Below are positions 28,781-42,700 of a DNA stretch of 64,000 bases, piece after piece. Numbering within the stretch: the first letter of the stretch is position 1; every line of letters begins with the position of its first letter. The translations under genes were made by a program, and so were the position numbers. Source of the stretch: Heliopora coerulea (lineage: Eukaryota; Cnidaria; Anthozoa; Scleralcyonacea; Helioporidae); NCBI GenBank assembly GCA_030142905.1, contig JASJOG010000006.1:4389001-4453000 (forward strand), written 5' to 3'. The notes under the pieces are model-generated. The model saw nothing but the letters and a program-made list of their open reading frames with translations. It searched no databases and was not told the DNA's origin.

Positions 28781-31700
28781 CTAAAAAGAAATTTAATATT
28801 ACAAATAAACAAATCAATACGCAAAACTAAAGATGACACAAACATACAGCAGAACTGAGGGAACAAACAGAACAACACACAGCAGACTTATCGACTGCTC
28901 AAACTTTGCACGTCTAGTATGAACTGTAAATGTGATAAGGCTGGTCACTGAGCCTTGCACTTTATAATAGAATGGTGATTAAAAGGATAATATAGGAAAC
29001 CATTAATCACATGGGTGTTTTCGGCCTCGTGATTGGTCAATACTTGGAACCAAGTCGAAAACTGTGGCTAAGGGAATGTTTATATTGGTTGGACTAGCCT
29101 GCTTACTCAGGCTGACTCGTTTTATTAAAATCTTACTATAGCAGTAAAATACACTCAGGACAAAAATGAACACCAGAATTGTTTTAGTTTGACTGCAGTA
29201 TGAGTTAAATGACTTTTTTTTTTCCAATTGGGGTGTTTTGTTTCCCAGGAAATTACCAATGAATTAAATTTTTTGGCACCCAGTTATCTTTTGTCCTGCA
29301 CTGTGTTACCTTGAAATCACACTGCTCAAACAATCACAACTGAGAACAATTTTTTATATATTATTATTATAATTATTATTATTTTTCTCTTTCGGTCAAG
29401 TTACAACAAGGACGCTCCTGAGGATTAGGGCCGTTCCAGCAAGCACGGACTTCTGGGTTGTTGCTATACTAATATTGGAGCCAAATTACTGAAGGTGTTT
29501 CTTCAGTCTGTTAGAAATTGTTCCTAGCGCTCCAAATACTAGAAGGTTCATCTTGACTGATTTTAATTTCCACGAAGTTTTGATTTCGATGGCCAGGTCA
29601 ATGTATTTCTCAACTTTTCCGTCCTCTTTCTCCAATGCTCTGGGCAGACCACATTAGTGATTTGACATAGTCTGGTTTTTTTTGTTCTTTTTTTTTTTTA
29701 ATTTAAATTAATTTTTTCTTTGTTTTATTGATGACACAACATCGGGCTTTATGTTCCAGCTGTCTGAATTTTAAAACCCCACAAAATCCTGTAATTATCG
29801 TTCTCCACTTCTCCCAACTGAGCATCTCCATATGATTTTTCACTGCCGACAAGCTTCCCTTTTCACAAATACGTCTCAATGCAGAGCTTTTGCTACACAA
29901 GCATGGTTCTGTTTATACTCCTCCGGGGCCAGTTTACTACAATCGCTCAGCAGGTGGTCGATAGCTTCACCTTTCTTTCTGCACATACGAGGGATGGGAC
30001 TATCTCCTTTGTTGCCTATCCTTTACATTACCGCACTTGTTCTTAACGGCTGTATTTGAGCGGCCACAAGCAATCCTTCGGTTTCCTAGTTAAGTTGCTC
30101 CTTCTGTGTGCACGTCCAATTCGCACCACTTGCTATACTTTCCGATAGCCGAGAAAATTGGCCATGTGACTCCTTTCCCCACAATTCAGCAGCCCTTTCT
30201 TCCCTTTTTCTCTTTTTAAACTGGTTAGGGCTTTACAGTCCCTCGCTGCCACACTCATCCTCCATAGCGATATAATGAGTTAGACCAACTGTAGCCGGGC
30301 CAACACAGTCTTCCACAGATATCAAATTTCCTTGGCAAATATAAACGAGTGGAGGGCATTATACTGTACATGTTCATGTATTTTCTGGTTCTTCGATCAC
30401 ATCTTTCATTTCTGTTCTTGTCCAATTTATCAAGGCTGTCGAATATATAAAAAGAGATACCGCTCAGGTGTTGATTCCCTCATCGTGTTCACTCTCCTGA
30501 AACACTCTTCACGAAGGGATTTCATTTCTTCATGCATTATCCTGCCCATTCAATGGATGCCTTGATATTTACAACTTCCGCTTTTCTCCAAGTTCTGCAA
30601 CTCTCTTCCATACGGCGAGAGAATGCCGTCAGTAGTTGTTATCTTTCCTCTTCGCATGATTAACTTATTTATTTATTTTTATTATTTATTTATTTATTTA
30701 AAAATATTTTGACACGGTAGTCCATCAACCATTCTAGGTAATCCTAATGATAAAAATTTTAAATTAAAAGGTTGTTTTTCATGGGGCCGTGTTAAATAAA
30801 AGTAATATAACAAATGTAATTGAATAAACTAACTACTTAACAATATTTTGAAATCCTAGTTAAAATATAGGTATGTATTCAATAACAATATACCTCTATG
30901 TTACATATTTATATAATTATACTTCATTATCATATTTAAACTATTTTATATTACATATTTATATCACTTTGCAGATTTAGCAACATTATTATAATTATCA
31001 TCATCATCATCATTACGATGATCATTTTCATCCTTATTATGATCATTGTTATCTCATGACACATCCACAATTCATCGCTTGAAAAAAACTTTAAATCTCT
31101 TATTCCACTCGTCAGTATTCAGGCCTGTGACAACCTTTCAAAATAGCGTGATAACCACTTATCACACTTCTTATCATATCCTAATCTGTGAATATCTTAA
31201 TTTCTAACCAACGTTTCTTCTATGCTGAACTGAAAAAAAAAACTAATCTAATTGTGAATGAGTCATGAGATTAGGTGGGTAATCAATGCTCACTCGTGTG
31301 ATAAAGGGCTCAGGTTTCATTCACGATGTTAAATCCCTTATCACACTCGTGACCATTCATAACTTTTACTTATCACCATGATCATCATCATGTTAACATT
31401 ATCATCATTATCATTATCATCATCATAGTTATCATTATTTTATACAGTTGGGTACGTCATTTGTGTATAAGCAGAATAATAAAATTCAGCTCTGCGATAC
31501 TCCACACTTTACTGGTTTATTTGAAGACATTTCCCCATTTTTTACACAGAGCTGCAAACGTCCTGTTAGGTATGACTGGACACACTTAACTGCCGATTTA
31601 CATGCTCCATAAATGGAGAAGTTTTGCAATAATATTGAATGATCCACATTTTCAAATGTTTTTGACAAGTCACGAAATACTATAGTCTACCATTCCGTGG

Positions 31701-32397
31701 TTGGATCTAATGACGCAGTTACAGTTTAATAGAGTATTAAGAACCCGATTGATACTTAGATGATTAGTTGTACCTTTGTCAATAATTATGTAATTGGATT
31801 TAGATAGTGCTCTCAAAAACCTGATATATTCGAGATAAAACTGAGATAGACCGAAAATTGTTTGCATCTTCTTAATTTTCAGATCTGTAAAGAGCTGTTA
31901 TCTTTCCTAGTTTCCAATCAATTGGAAAAACTCCTTTCAAGATCGACGTATTGAACTAATGAAAAATAGATGCCGATATTTATAGATGCATCTTCCTCAA
32001 AAAGGTGTCAAGAAATTTTTGTATATTCCCTTAGCCTCATTTACCATCATTTATTTGTCTTCAACAACTGTATGTTCAAGTGCGGGTATATTTAAAACAC
32101 TATTAAATGGGATAATTAAATTAGTTTAGAGAGATGTAATATACTGCTCAGGAAGGAGAGGGAGAGAGAAGGAGGGGGAGGGAGAGAGAGTGGAAGAGAG
32201 GGAGAGAGAGTGGGAGAGAGGGAGAGAGAGTGGGAGAGAGAGTGGGAGAGAGGGAGAGAAAGAGGAAGGGAGGGAGAGAAAGAGGAAGGGAGGGAGAAAG
32301 AGGGAGTGAAAGAGAGAGGGAGTGAAAGAGAGAGGGAGGGAAAGAGAGAGGGAGGGAAAGAGAGAGGGAGGGGAGGGAGAAAGAAGGGAAAGGGAAA

Positions 32398-32443
<46 letters not shown>

Positions 32444-32475
32444 GGGAGAGAGAGGGAGAGAGAGGGAGAGAGAGA

Positions 32476-32538
<63 letters not shown>

Positions 32539-35500
32539 CGAGGGAATAAGGGACAGGGATAGGGAGGACGACAGGAAGACGAGCTTTACTTGATATTCGG
32601 GATCTCATTAGCAATTGATGTTAATGACAGCTAAGGTAATAACATATTTACAAATTAAACGTTTTTTATAAAAGAAATATAACAAACACGTATACTCACA
32701 AATAATCAAATGAAAAATAAACAGAAAAATAATAGAAAATAACAAATAAAATCAAGGGAACAGCAACGGTAACAACCATCGAACTATATATAAAAGGACA
32801 TTTAACAATAATAACGAACAACAAAATGTCAACCTCGGCAATCTTTCTTGATAATTAATACACAGTTTTACAGACCTCACAATCCCAGGAACTGGAGGTT
32901 TTAAATCTGTAGTTATCGATGTCGACGTAGATAAAAGCAGAGAACCAACTCTTTGGAAATGACGAAGGTTGACGAAATCTCTGACAATAATAATGTGAAA
33001 AAAACTATCTGAAACAAGTAATTACTTCATCACTATATAAGCGCAACGGAAGCGCAAGAATAAGCTGAGTAACAAGACAGTCTAAAATTAGGCTGGATAA
33101 TGATTTGAGATCACTTTTTTCCATCCAAAGAGTGTTTAAGGAAATGCTGAGCATGTTATTAAAAGACTAAAAGGGGACGTCCAGCTAAAACCTATCGAGA
33201 AAAGATATTTTCCGACGAAGTCTTACAAACTAACTTTTTCTGGCGAGATATTGCTTGCGTAATCGTTGGTGCCCTTTTTGGGGACACATTCAGCGGTTTC
33301 TACCCAGCTGCTTGTTCTTATGAAGTCGAGGGAATGCTTCAGTAGAATTAAGCTTAGTTGTGGTTCCCAGTTATGGATCAAATCTTAGTTTTTGAGTTTC
33401 TGCTTTCATTGGTATTGTATTGCAGTTTGTTTTGCAAACATTCATCTCTATATTCTTTGATTGCGGGCATCGGTAGGATACTTCTCCAAGGATAGTAAAT
33501 AAATAATAAATGGCCAGTTCCTCCTTATTACGTCAGCTGAATACAACTACCAGAATACTTTGGGGTTTTTCATTGTCATGCACACATTGAATTCCCAAAG
33601 AGAATGGAAAGACAATTGCTACGATTAACATTACAAACAAGATTTCGAAAGGCATTCTGGTAGAAAGGTATTTCGAAAGGCATTGTATTCAGCAGATGTA
33701 TAAGGAGAACCAGCCATTGATGAAACGCAGTTACTGTATGACAAAATGTTTCCGAAGAGAACTTTAATTGTCGACGGTCAACGACGTAATTGAGAACCAA
33801 CTATACTACTTAGACTGGTATGACAACTGCTATACTGAAACTGGTCGAGCAGCAGCCAAAAGACAGGACAAAGCACCATAACTGGAGAAATTTTTGATAT
33901 TCTTCTAGAACATTCATGACCGCCAAACAGTCACCATTGACTGTTTGACAATCGCCTTGTTGACAATCTGGTACGAAAATCGCAACTCTTGACCCAGTTT
34001 CAAAAATGTTTAATTTTAGTTTGTGGGATGTGTTGAATACCAATGCACAAATTTATTAGTACCTATCCTGTGTTCCTCATAAACTTCAACTGGATTTTTA
34101 CTGTAGAGGACTGCAGTCCTTCTAAACTACAAGCGTGGGTGGATATCGAGTTTTTGAGACAGCCCGTTATATCAGTTGGTTCTGACAATTTGCCAACAAC
34201 AAATACAGTCTTGGTGTAAAGCCTATGAAAACACGATTGTTTTAATTTCAAAAATATACTACCATTAAACAAACTGACTTACTGATTTCTGTCTTTACAT
34301 TACTCCTTGCCGTTTTCTCCCTAACGAAAATTTCACGTTACTTAACACGTAAAAAACATATGGAATTGGAACATTTTCACATATGAAATTTTCATTTCAC
34401 ATATGAAATATCTAATTCACATGTGAAATGAACTAATTCAAAAATTTTTCATGTGAAATGTTGGAATTTGAAACATGTATTTCACATATAAAACGAAAGA
34501 TTCACATAAGAAAATTAATTTCAAATATGAAATTTTCATCTCACATATGGAATTGAAATAATTCACATATGAAATATATGAAATTGCATGTGATATTTTT
34601 ATAAGGGCTTTCTCTAGTGTGAAAAATTTGCAGCGGTTTGATAATCCACTTCCGGCCAGCGGCAGCGTCCGACATCCATTAAAGCATCGGTATAGAGCCG
34701 TGATCCACGGACCCGATCCCTGGAAAATTTCACTAAAAGTTGCTGAGCAAAGCTTATGAACAGGAAATTTTCATGATAATTGGACACTGCCGAAGTCAAC
34801 TAAAAATTACTGATTCGAGCTGGATTTGAGCTCGCCCCTCGGGATACCGGTCCACCGCTCTGCTTGTTGAGCTATCGAGTCCACAGGGATTGGATGCGAG
34901 TTGTTATCCAACTTAAGTGCACGAGATATTCTCGCGACAATTTAACGCTTATCTATGAGAGGATGTGCAGTGTTTCAATTCTATTTCAGAATCATTCTAT
35001 TTCAGCGTCAGATTATCAAGACAATTTTCTGTTCATGTGACTCTGAGGATGTTACTAAGCTTATGATTTTCTTCTAAATCTTATGCAAGACAGTCAATCA
35101 GTGGCGGTTCCACTCTCATGATGAAATCTCTAGAACAACTGTTTGGCACACTAACTGTTAGCGTTAGTCTGTAAATACTTCACTTTTAACATAGGCTTAT
35201 CAGATAAATATTGTTGCCATAACTTCAAACAGACCCATAAAAATGCAAGTTTGCTAAATACGTAAAGAAATTTTATTTCTAATGTTTCGTCACTAACGTT
35301 AGAAATAAAATTTCTTTATGCATTTAGCAAATTTGCGTTTTTATGGGTCTCTTTAAATTTATCTGCTGGGCAATAATATTTACCACGAGAATTCGCTTCC
35401 CGCCTGGAACGTCTATCACCACTGTTCTGACTTCTCAGATAACGTTTTAGACCTTCGGTTTTCACCGGATAGATCACGGTTTATGATCGGATTTTCTTTA

Positions 35501-36741
35501 TTCTTTACATTTGATGCTCTTCTCTAAAAGGCCCCACGACCCACAGTTTGAGGACCATTGCAATATAGAGTGTTACATACGGCACGTACCTAGTTGAACT
35601 GCTGTGTGACATGAGTGCTATGATTGCATGATGTGAGGCGATGAAATCAAGACTGAAAAGGACTTGAACTTTGTGGCGACCCGACTGAAGCATAAAATGG
35701 TGTAATGTATGCAGGTAACTCTTGCAAGATAAGCGCTTAAAGTCACTGAACAGGCGGCAACAATTTACTACACAAACTGCAAAACAACATACGTATGACC
35801 TCAAAAACAACGGATTTGATGATTGTTTTAAACAAAATTCCTTCGACAGCTCTCCGTCTTGGGAACTAAAGCATTCCAGTGACGTCATAAAAGGAAACGA
35901 CTGAGTCCACGCGCCCACGATAAACCCCCCAAATGGAGACCTTCGTGGCCTCGTTTTGCCATTTATGCTCTAAAACTACCACCTCCTAATGAAAAAGTGT
36001 TCGGACGTTCGACTTCGTTAGGAAACTAGTTAGCATAAGAACTTTCGGTCGAACTTCATATGTTTTTTGCTTGAACTTCGTGGTTAACCTCAAATGGTCA
36101 AACTACCAAAACTAACAAGTGTGCTATTTAAGCGGGGTAGTGAGCACCCTGCGGCAAATGTAACACGTGGCGCCCTTCTGCGAACTTGAAAAATAAGCAA
36201 AGTGGTGTTTTTTCAAACATTTTTTACGGCGCAGTATTTTCGGAATTGTAACGAATTGCCAAAGCAACAATGTCATTTGACGATTTTATACCAAGAGCTT
36301 TTCAGTTGTATCACAGGATGTGTTTACAAGGGAGATCAAAAGCCAAACTAAATTTGCAGATTAGAAAAGCCATTAGAAAACATCCTAGTGCTTTTGAGAT
36401 ATTTAATACAACACCTGAAGATGTAGTGAGTAAAATAACTAACCACGGTGGGCAGGTGGCATTTAATCACTGCGGCTGGGGGGCCAAGGTATTGTGACTA
36501 TTTTGTCTTTAAACCCCCGAAATAGTCACCTTGGTAGACAACTGATGAGCTCTTTGTGATTTGTTTCTGGTTGATGTTTTGCACGATTGCTTTGACAAAC
36601 GATTGATGTGAACTTGTATTTGACCATTAGTGGTTTCTATTCTTTTGTTACTAAGACTATATATCCTTATATCTCTATCTATATGCATATGCACATGTAT
36701 ATGTATGCGTATGTGTATGTGTATGTGCATGTGTATGTATA

Positions 36742-36773
<32 letters not shown>

Positions 36774-39700
36774 CATACGTGAACGTTTAAGTTTACGAAA
36801 TGCAAAGAGAGCTCAATAACGCAAAGAAAGAGCAAATGGGATTATATCGCTTACCTCAAAAAGTCACTACAGCCTGTTTCATCTTGGGAAAGAATCTTCA
36901 GGTGACCTGAAGATTCTTTCCCAAGATGAAACAGGCTGTAGTGACTTTTTGAGGTAAGCGATATATATATATATGGTTGGCCCCCTCTTATTTTGGCACC
37001 CAAGAGTAATTGGCCCCCCGTCTGTTTCCGATCGCCACACCACTGTCCTATTTAAGCAATTCAACGTCTCGAAACGGGATGACGTTCTGAGATCGTAGCT
37101 CGTTAAGTGTGAACAACTTTCACAGCTAAAGTTCACTAGAGCTCCTTTTTGCCAAAGAACATTTCTCCGTCCTCAGAAGAGAAGAGATAGCTAAAGTATA
37201 TCCTAGGCAAGTGTCGATCGGAGCAACACTAGGGCATGAGCAGGATCAAAAGAAGATCATAACATATACTTTTGATACACATCTTTTGCACTGGATGTGG
37301 GAGCTTGAGTGAAATACCTGATCACATACAATTCACATAAACTCAGAAAACATTTCTGGGCCGCAGACTGGAATCGTTTCCGGAAAATCCCGAACCATTG
37401 AGCTTTAATAAATCCTTCTTACTTCACCTGACCGTTCAGGGATACAAGTCCCAATCTTTTCGAGTGCTCAAAAGTTCTTTTCTGAGTGTACAAGCTTGAG
37501 AACATAAAATATCAACTTCTCGGGGAAGTGTTTCTGATATTCTTGCTTTCCTCAAGTAAAGCGTGTTTAAGCTCGATAATAAATTTTAATCAACCTTGTC
37601 ATATATTACATGTTACCTACCTCTTACGTACCAAGCCTCCAGCCAGCTCTCCCACAACAGAATAACAAATGTCAACTGTTGATTCCACTCGATAAATAAT
37701 CTATAATGAGTAAAACAATTTCAGTGCTGTTTATAGGTTTTCCGTTTTGAATATACTTCGTACGATATCCAGGTTCAATAATCGTTATGTCTTTGTGAAC
37801 CAAGAACATTAGCCGTAACATTAATCGGTCCATATGTTGTTCAATCCGTCCAGCTTTTTACCCCCTATCCCTCCCTTCCACCTTTCTCTCCTTCTCTCTC
37901 CCTATCTGTCCCTCCACATCCCTCTCCCTCATATTCTTTTCCCTTTCCCACTACCTCTACCTCTCCTTCTCATTTCTCAATCTCTCAATCTCTCTCTCTT
38001 CCCCCTCTCCCTCTCCCTTCTAGTCACTTTTTTCCGTAGCTCGTGTGTTTCACTCCTGTGTTTTATCAGTTCTTCTAAAACTTATTGATAACGCAATAAG
38101 AAAACAAAAAGGACCAATCATAACCGAGACGTGACTCGATATCATAATCAAACTCCTCCACAAATTAAGCCAACTTTTCTCTTAATATTTCCGTAAAAAA
38201 TTTTTACGAGGATTTAGCAAAATACGCGAAGGTTTATAGTAGCGAAGATTGAACAGAGAGTATGAAACCATGGGAGCTGTCAAGGCCTAACTTATCTTAA
38301 GTAATCTCAACTGAACAATGACATCTCTTAAAAAAACTCATTATTAGTTCAAGGAGAAAACACAAGATTTTGGCTCCTAATTAGTATGCTGCAAATCGAA
38401 TACGGAATATTATTTAGAATTATGAACTTTTCCTCTCGATTTTTAACATTAAAACTTACTAAAAGTTCAAAATAACCGGTAAACATGGCCATTTAAATAT
38501 ATCCGTATTTTAAGATGCATACAATATTCGCATCAGATCTGTAGGGGATTTACTACGGTTTGCCTTAAAAACTCTCAAGCGTTTAACTATTTTATCTGTT
38601 AAAAGCACGCAACTCCCCTGTTCTACGCTATAAACGTCATCGCTTTGCATATCTTCTTGCTTATTTTTCGGAAGTGATCGTTCTAGATGTTACGCTTGGG
38701 TAGAAAGCTCCTGAGATGTTGTTTCGTTTCTGTAGGATTGAAATTAACCATTTCCCAGCTGTCTAACTCCTGAGGAATCAAAGCCTCTCGTGAACAATGA
38801 GAATCTTACGCACATTGTCACGAGTGGCGTACATTAGAGAATATTATAACATCTTTCCTCCAAATTCTTGACTATGATCGGCCAAAAACTTTGAGAAATT
38901 TGTCGATATCTCCACTTCTACAGTCGTATTAACTGCTGAGATTATGATGTTCTGAGCACACCATACTATTTTCTGTAGGCATTATATTTGTGAAAACAAA
39001 GCGATATCATACATGTGCCCTCAGTTAGTAGGCTTCGGCTATGATAGAGTGCGAACATAAGTTACTTCACAAAATTACATTCTATGCAGGTATTACCTCC
39101 ACTACACCTTTTGCTGTTCATTACCAGAAAATATAATATCATTAACGCCAACCTCAAACTCGTTAACGCAACACGACATTCATTTTATTCAATCTACATT
39201 CATTAACTCTTCTGTCGCATTCAATTACCATTTTTGCATAGAAAGTAACATTCATAAGCGTAGATACGCAACCATTTGTATCAAGGGGCATTCTGTAGCG
39301 GCAACAGACGACCATTAACACCATTCTACTATACTTTAGGGATAATAAGATTTCAATTAGGCAAAATATTTCTCCGGTCTGTTGGAGGGTCGAGTTAAAG
39401 TTTTACCGAATTCGGACATGTATGAGAGATAAGGGAATAAATTTGTCATAATTAGTGCATAAACTGATTTCGGTTAGACCGTTCAAACCTCTTTTATTTC
39501 GCCAACATGTCGATAACTGTTTTGCTATTTTTCACTCAGCCGACCGAGTTCTACACCTTTTGCTGTTCATTGCCAGAAAATATATTATCATTATCACCAA
39601 CCTCAAACTCATTAACGCAAAAATATATTCATTTTAATCAATCGACTCTCATCAACGCTTTTGTCAGGTTCAATTAAAGGTTTTGCATAGAAAGTGACAT

Positions 39701-42700
39701 TCATTAGGATATATACGCGACCATTTGCAACAAATGGCATTCATTAGTACCAACAGATGACCATTAACGTCATTCTACTATGCAATTGGGAAAATAAAAT
39801 GTCAATTACGGAAAAATATGTAAAATGTCAATTTGTCCAGTAAGTATTGTAATGGCCGAAATAAATAGGAGAAACAGAATTCGTTAGGAGCACCGCCAGA
39901 GACTTGTTAGGGCTTTCGAAAACCCACATGAAGATTTCCTTACGGTAGCGGATGCCTTAGGAATAAATGGGTCAACAGCCAGGAGCATTGTAGCGCGATA
40001 CGTGAGAAAAGGCAGAGTTTAAGAGATTCCACGCGGTGGCCCAAACAATGTCCGAGTCGATAGTGAGATGAGAGAATGTTTAAACAACATCATTAATGAA
40101 AACTGTCTTCTAACTCTAAAGGAAATAAACCAAGAACTTCGTCAAAGTTTACCAAGAAAACCTACAATTCATGACCGGACGGTGGCGAGAGCTCTTGATG
40201 GAATGCTTTGGCGTGTGAAGTTAGCCAGACCACTTCGAACTGACAGAAACAGACCGGACGTAATTCAAAAGCGGATCGAGTATGCAAACTGGTTTATGGT
40301 AAATGAAGTTGTTCAGCACTGCATTTTCATTGACGAATATGGGTATAACATTTGGACTGCCAGAAACCACGGCAGAGCACGAATTGGCGAGCGTGCTTAC
40401 AGACAGGTCTGTGGCCAACGAGGTCGAAATGTGATTGTAACGATGGTCATTTCGCCAATTAACGGTCTTGTTCTACACTCAGCGATAGTTGGGGGTATGA
40501 ATGCGCCGAGATTTAACGATTTTTTAATGCAGACAAGGCAACGACTGAATCCGGACGAACATGTAGTGTTTATATACGACGGTGCTCCCGTACATCGACG
40601 TGCTGACAACCCATGTGAAAACACAGAGTTAGACGTCAAGGAATTGCTTTAGGGGAATAATGACAGCAGCTATTGCTTGCAGCATGTGAGAGAAATGTCG
40701 GAACGATAAATGCTCACAAATGTGCCCAGTGGTACCGACTTATGCAGACTTACTTGCCAAGCTGTTTAAACGGAGAAGAAATTCAGGGATAATTTGGACA
40801 AATGATCACTTTAATACATGCAGTTGTACGACGTTCTACTGTACTGAACTCTGCTGTACTGCTCTGTAAGCTTCGATTGTAATACGTTTTTGCTAAGATG
40901 TGAAAATTGTTGAGTGTTAGAAATTAACGTGCAGCGAAATAAAGTTTTTTTAACTGTTTGATATATACCTGATTCCATATAAACCTTAAATGAACCCTCC
41001 TGCATAACTGACAAACGTCTGCCGTAATTGAAATTTTATTGTCCCAAATGTATAGAAGAATGAAGTTAATGGTCGTCTGTTGATGCTGTTGAATGCCCTT
41101 TCATGCCAATGGTTGCTTTTCGACGCTAATTAATGTAACTTTTTATCCAAAAATTTTAAACGTATGAGTCAAAAGCGTTAACGAGTGACGACTCATTAAA
41201 ATGAATGTATTTTTGCGTTAATGAATTTGAGGTTGGTGCTAATGATAGGATATTTTCTGGTAATGAACAGCAAAAAAGGTGTATGTGTTCGGCTGAGACC
41301 TTTCAAGACTATCTGAACTCACAACAGTACAATACTTTTTGTAATGGGATAGAGAGTAGTTCTATTGTACCTTTCTTGAACGTCTTAACCACTTCACTGC
41401 CACAAGGACGTACTCAGTATGTCCTGTATTAGATGACAAGTATGCTATTAGGACGTACTGAGTACGTCCTATTCTATAGTATTCTTACTGAAAGAAACGC
41501 ACACCGAAAAACTATTTGTCCGCACAACCAAAAAAAATGCTCAGCAGCGAAAGGGTTAATTGATCGCACACACGGCTTTCAACCTCTGTTTGTCTCAAGC
41601 CCTCGTTCACCGGTTTGTTTATAAATTTTGATAGTTTTATTCCCTTACCTTTTAAACGTGGTTTCGTCTGCATTTTTATTTAACTGATATTATAAAATGT
41701 TATTGTTATACCACATTTTTCCTGACAAGTATAATTTCAAGCTGTTAACCAACTTTAGTTCACAGCACTTTGCTAACACACATCAACTTTTACATCTTAG
41801 ACAAAACATATTTTGCAATCAAAGCTTATAAAGCACGACAGTACTGGACTGCATAAAAGCCTTGATCGGGAAGCTTGATTTAGCATCAAAACATTTTTTT
41901 TCTCTGGAACGCGAAAGTCGATGTGTTAACAAAGCGCTGTGAACTAAAATGCGTGTTAAGATTTAATTTTGTCCCAGCAATAGGCTGGACAACTGTCTTC
42001 AGTTACATAATTCAATACTGTGAGTTAAGACAGTTCTGAAAGGGCTCAGCAGAGCAGAACGTAGTAAGTAGAGCATTTTACTTAAACAAACCGGTGAACG
42101 TGGGCTTGCGATAAACGGAGATTGAAAGCCGTGTGTGCAATCAATTAAGACGTTAAAGAAAGATAGAATAGAACTATTCTCTATCCCTCTACAAAAAATA
42201 TTTTACTGTTGTGAGTTAAGATAGTCTTGAAAGGTCTCAGCCGAACACATAGAACGTGGTCGGCTGAGCGAAAAATGGCGAAACAGTCATCGACATATTG
42301 GCGAAATAAAAGAGATTCGAACTATCTAACCGAAAACAGTTTATGTACGAATTATGATAGTTTTATTCCATTATCTTTCATACAATTCGGGACTCTATAT
42401 AACTTTAATTCGACCCTCCAACCGACCGGAGAAATATCTTGCCTAATTGAAATTTTATTATCCCTAAAGTATAGCAGAATGGTGTTAATGGTCGTCTGTT
42501 GCCGCTATAGAATGCCCCTTGATACAAATGGTTGCGTATCTTTGCTAATGAATGTCACTTCCTATGCAAAAATGGCAATTGAATGCGACAGAAGCGTTAA
42601 TGAATGTCGATTGAATAAATTGAATGTCGTTTTGCGTTAACGAGTTTGAGGTTGGCGTTAATGATATTATATTTTCTGGTAATGAACAGCAAAAGGTGTA

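Larger units (their letters stand above)
39105..42698. mobile_element. giant palindromic foldback element, Tc1/mariner-like ends, with two insertions
   Basis: The ends are CACCTTTTGCTGTTCATTAC and its reverse complement, each next to a TA (39103-39104, 42699-42700), the Tc1/mariner target. The left arm, once the elements at 39554-41281 and 41389-41555 are set aside, pairs with the right arm nearly all the way to a centre near 41850, so each arm is about 0.8 kb. The outer 250 bases hold many CATTAACG-like words. No transposase of its own is present. Confidence 0.85.

Noticed and set aside
32126..32614. long open frames on both strands (Ser/Leu-rich and Arg/Glu-rich)
   Set aside because: They are translations of a GA microsatellite.
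35505..35918. 137-codon minus-strand frame
   Set aside because: No known motif, odd composition, and an overlapping open frame on the opposite strand; no splice context.
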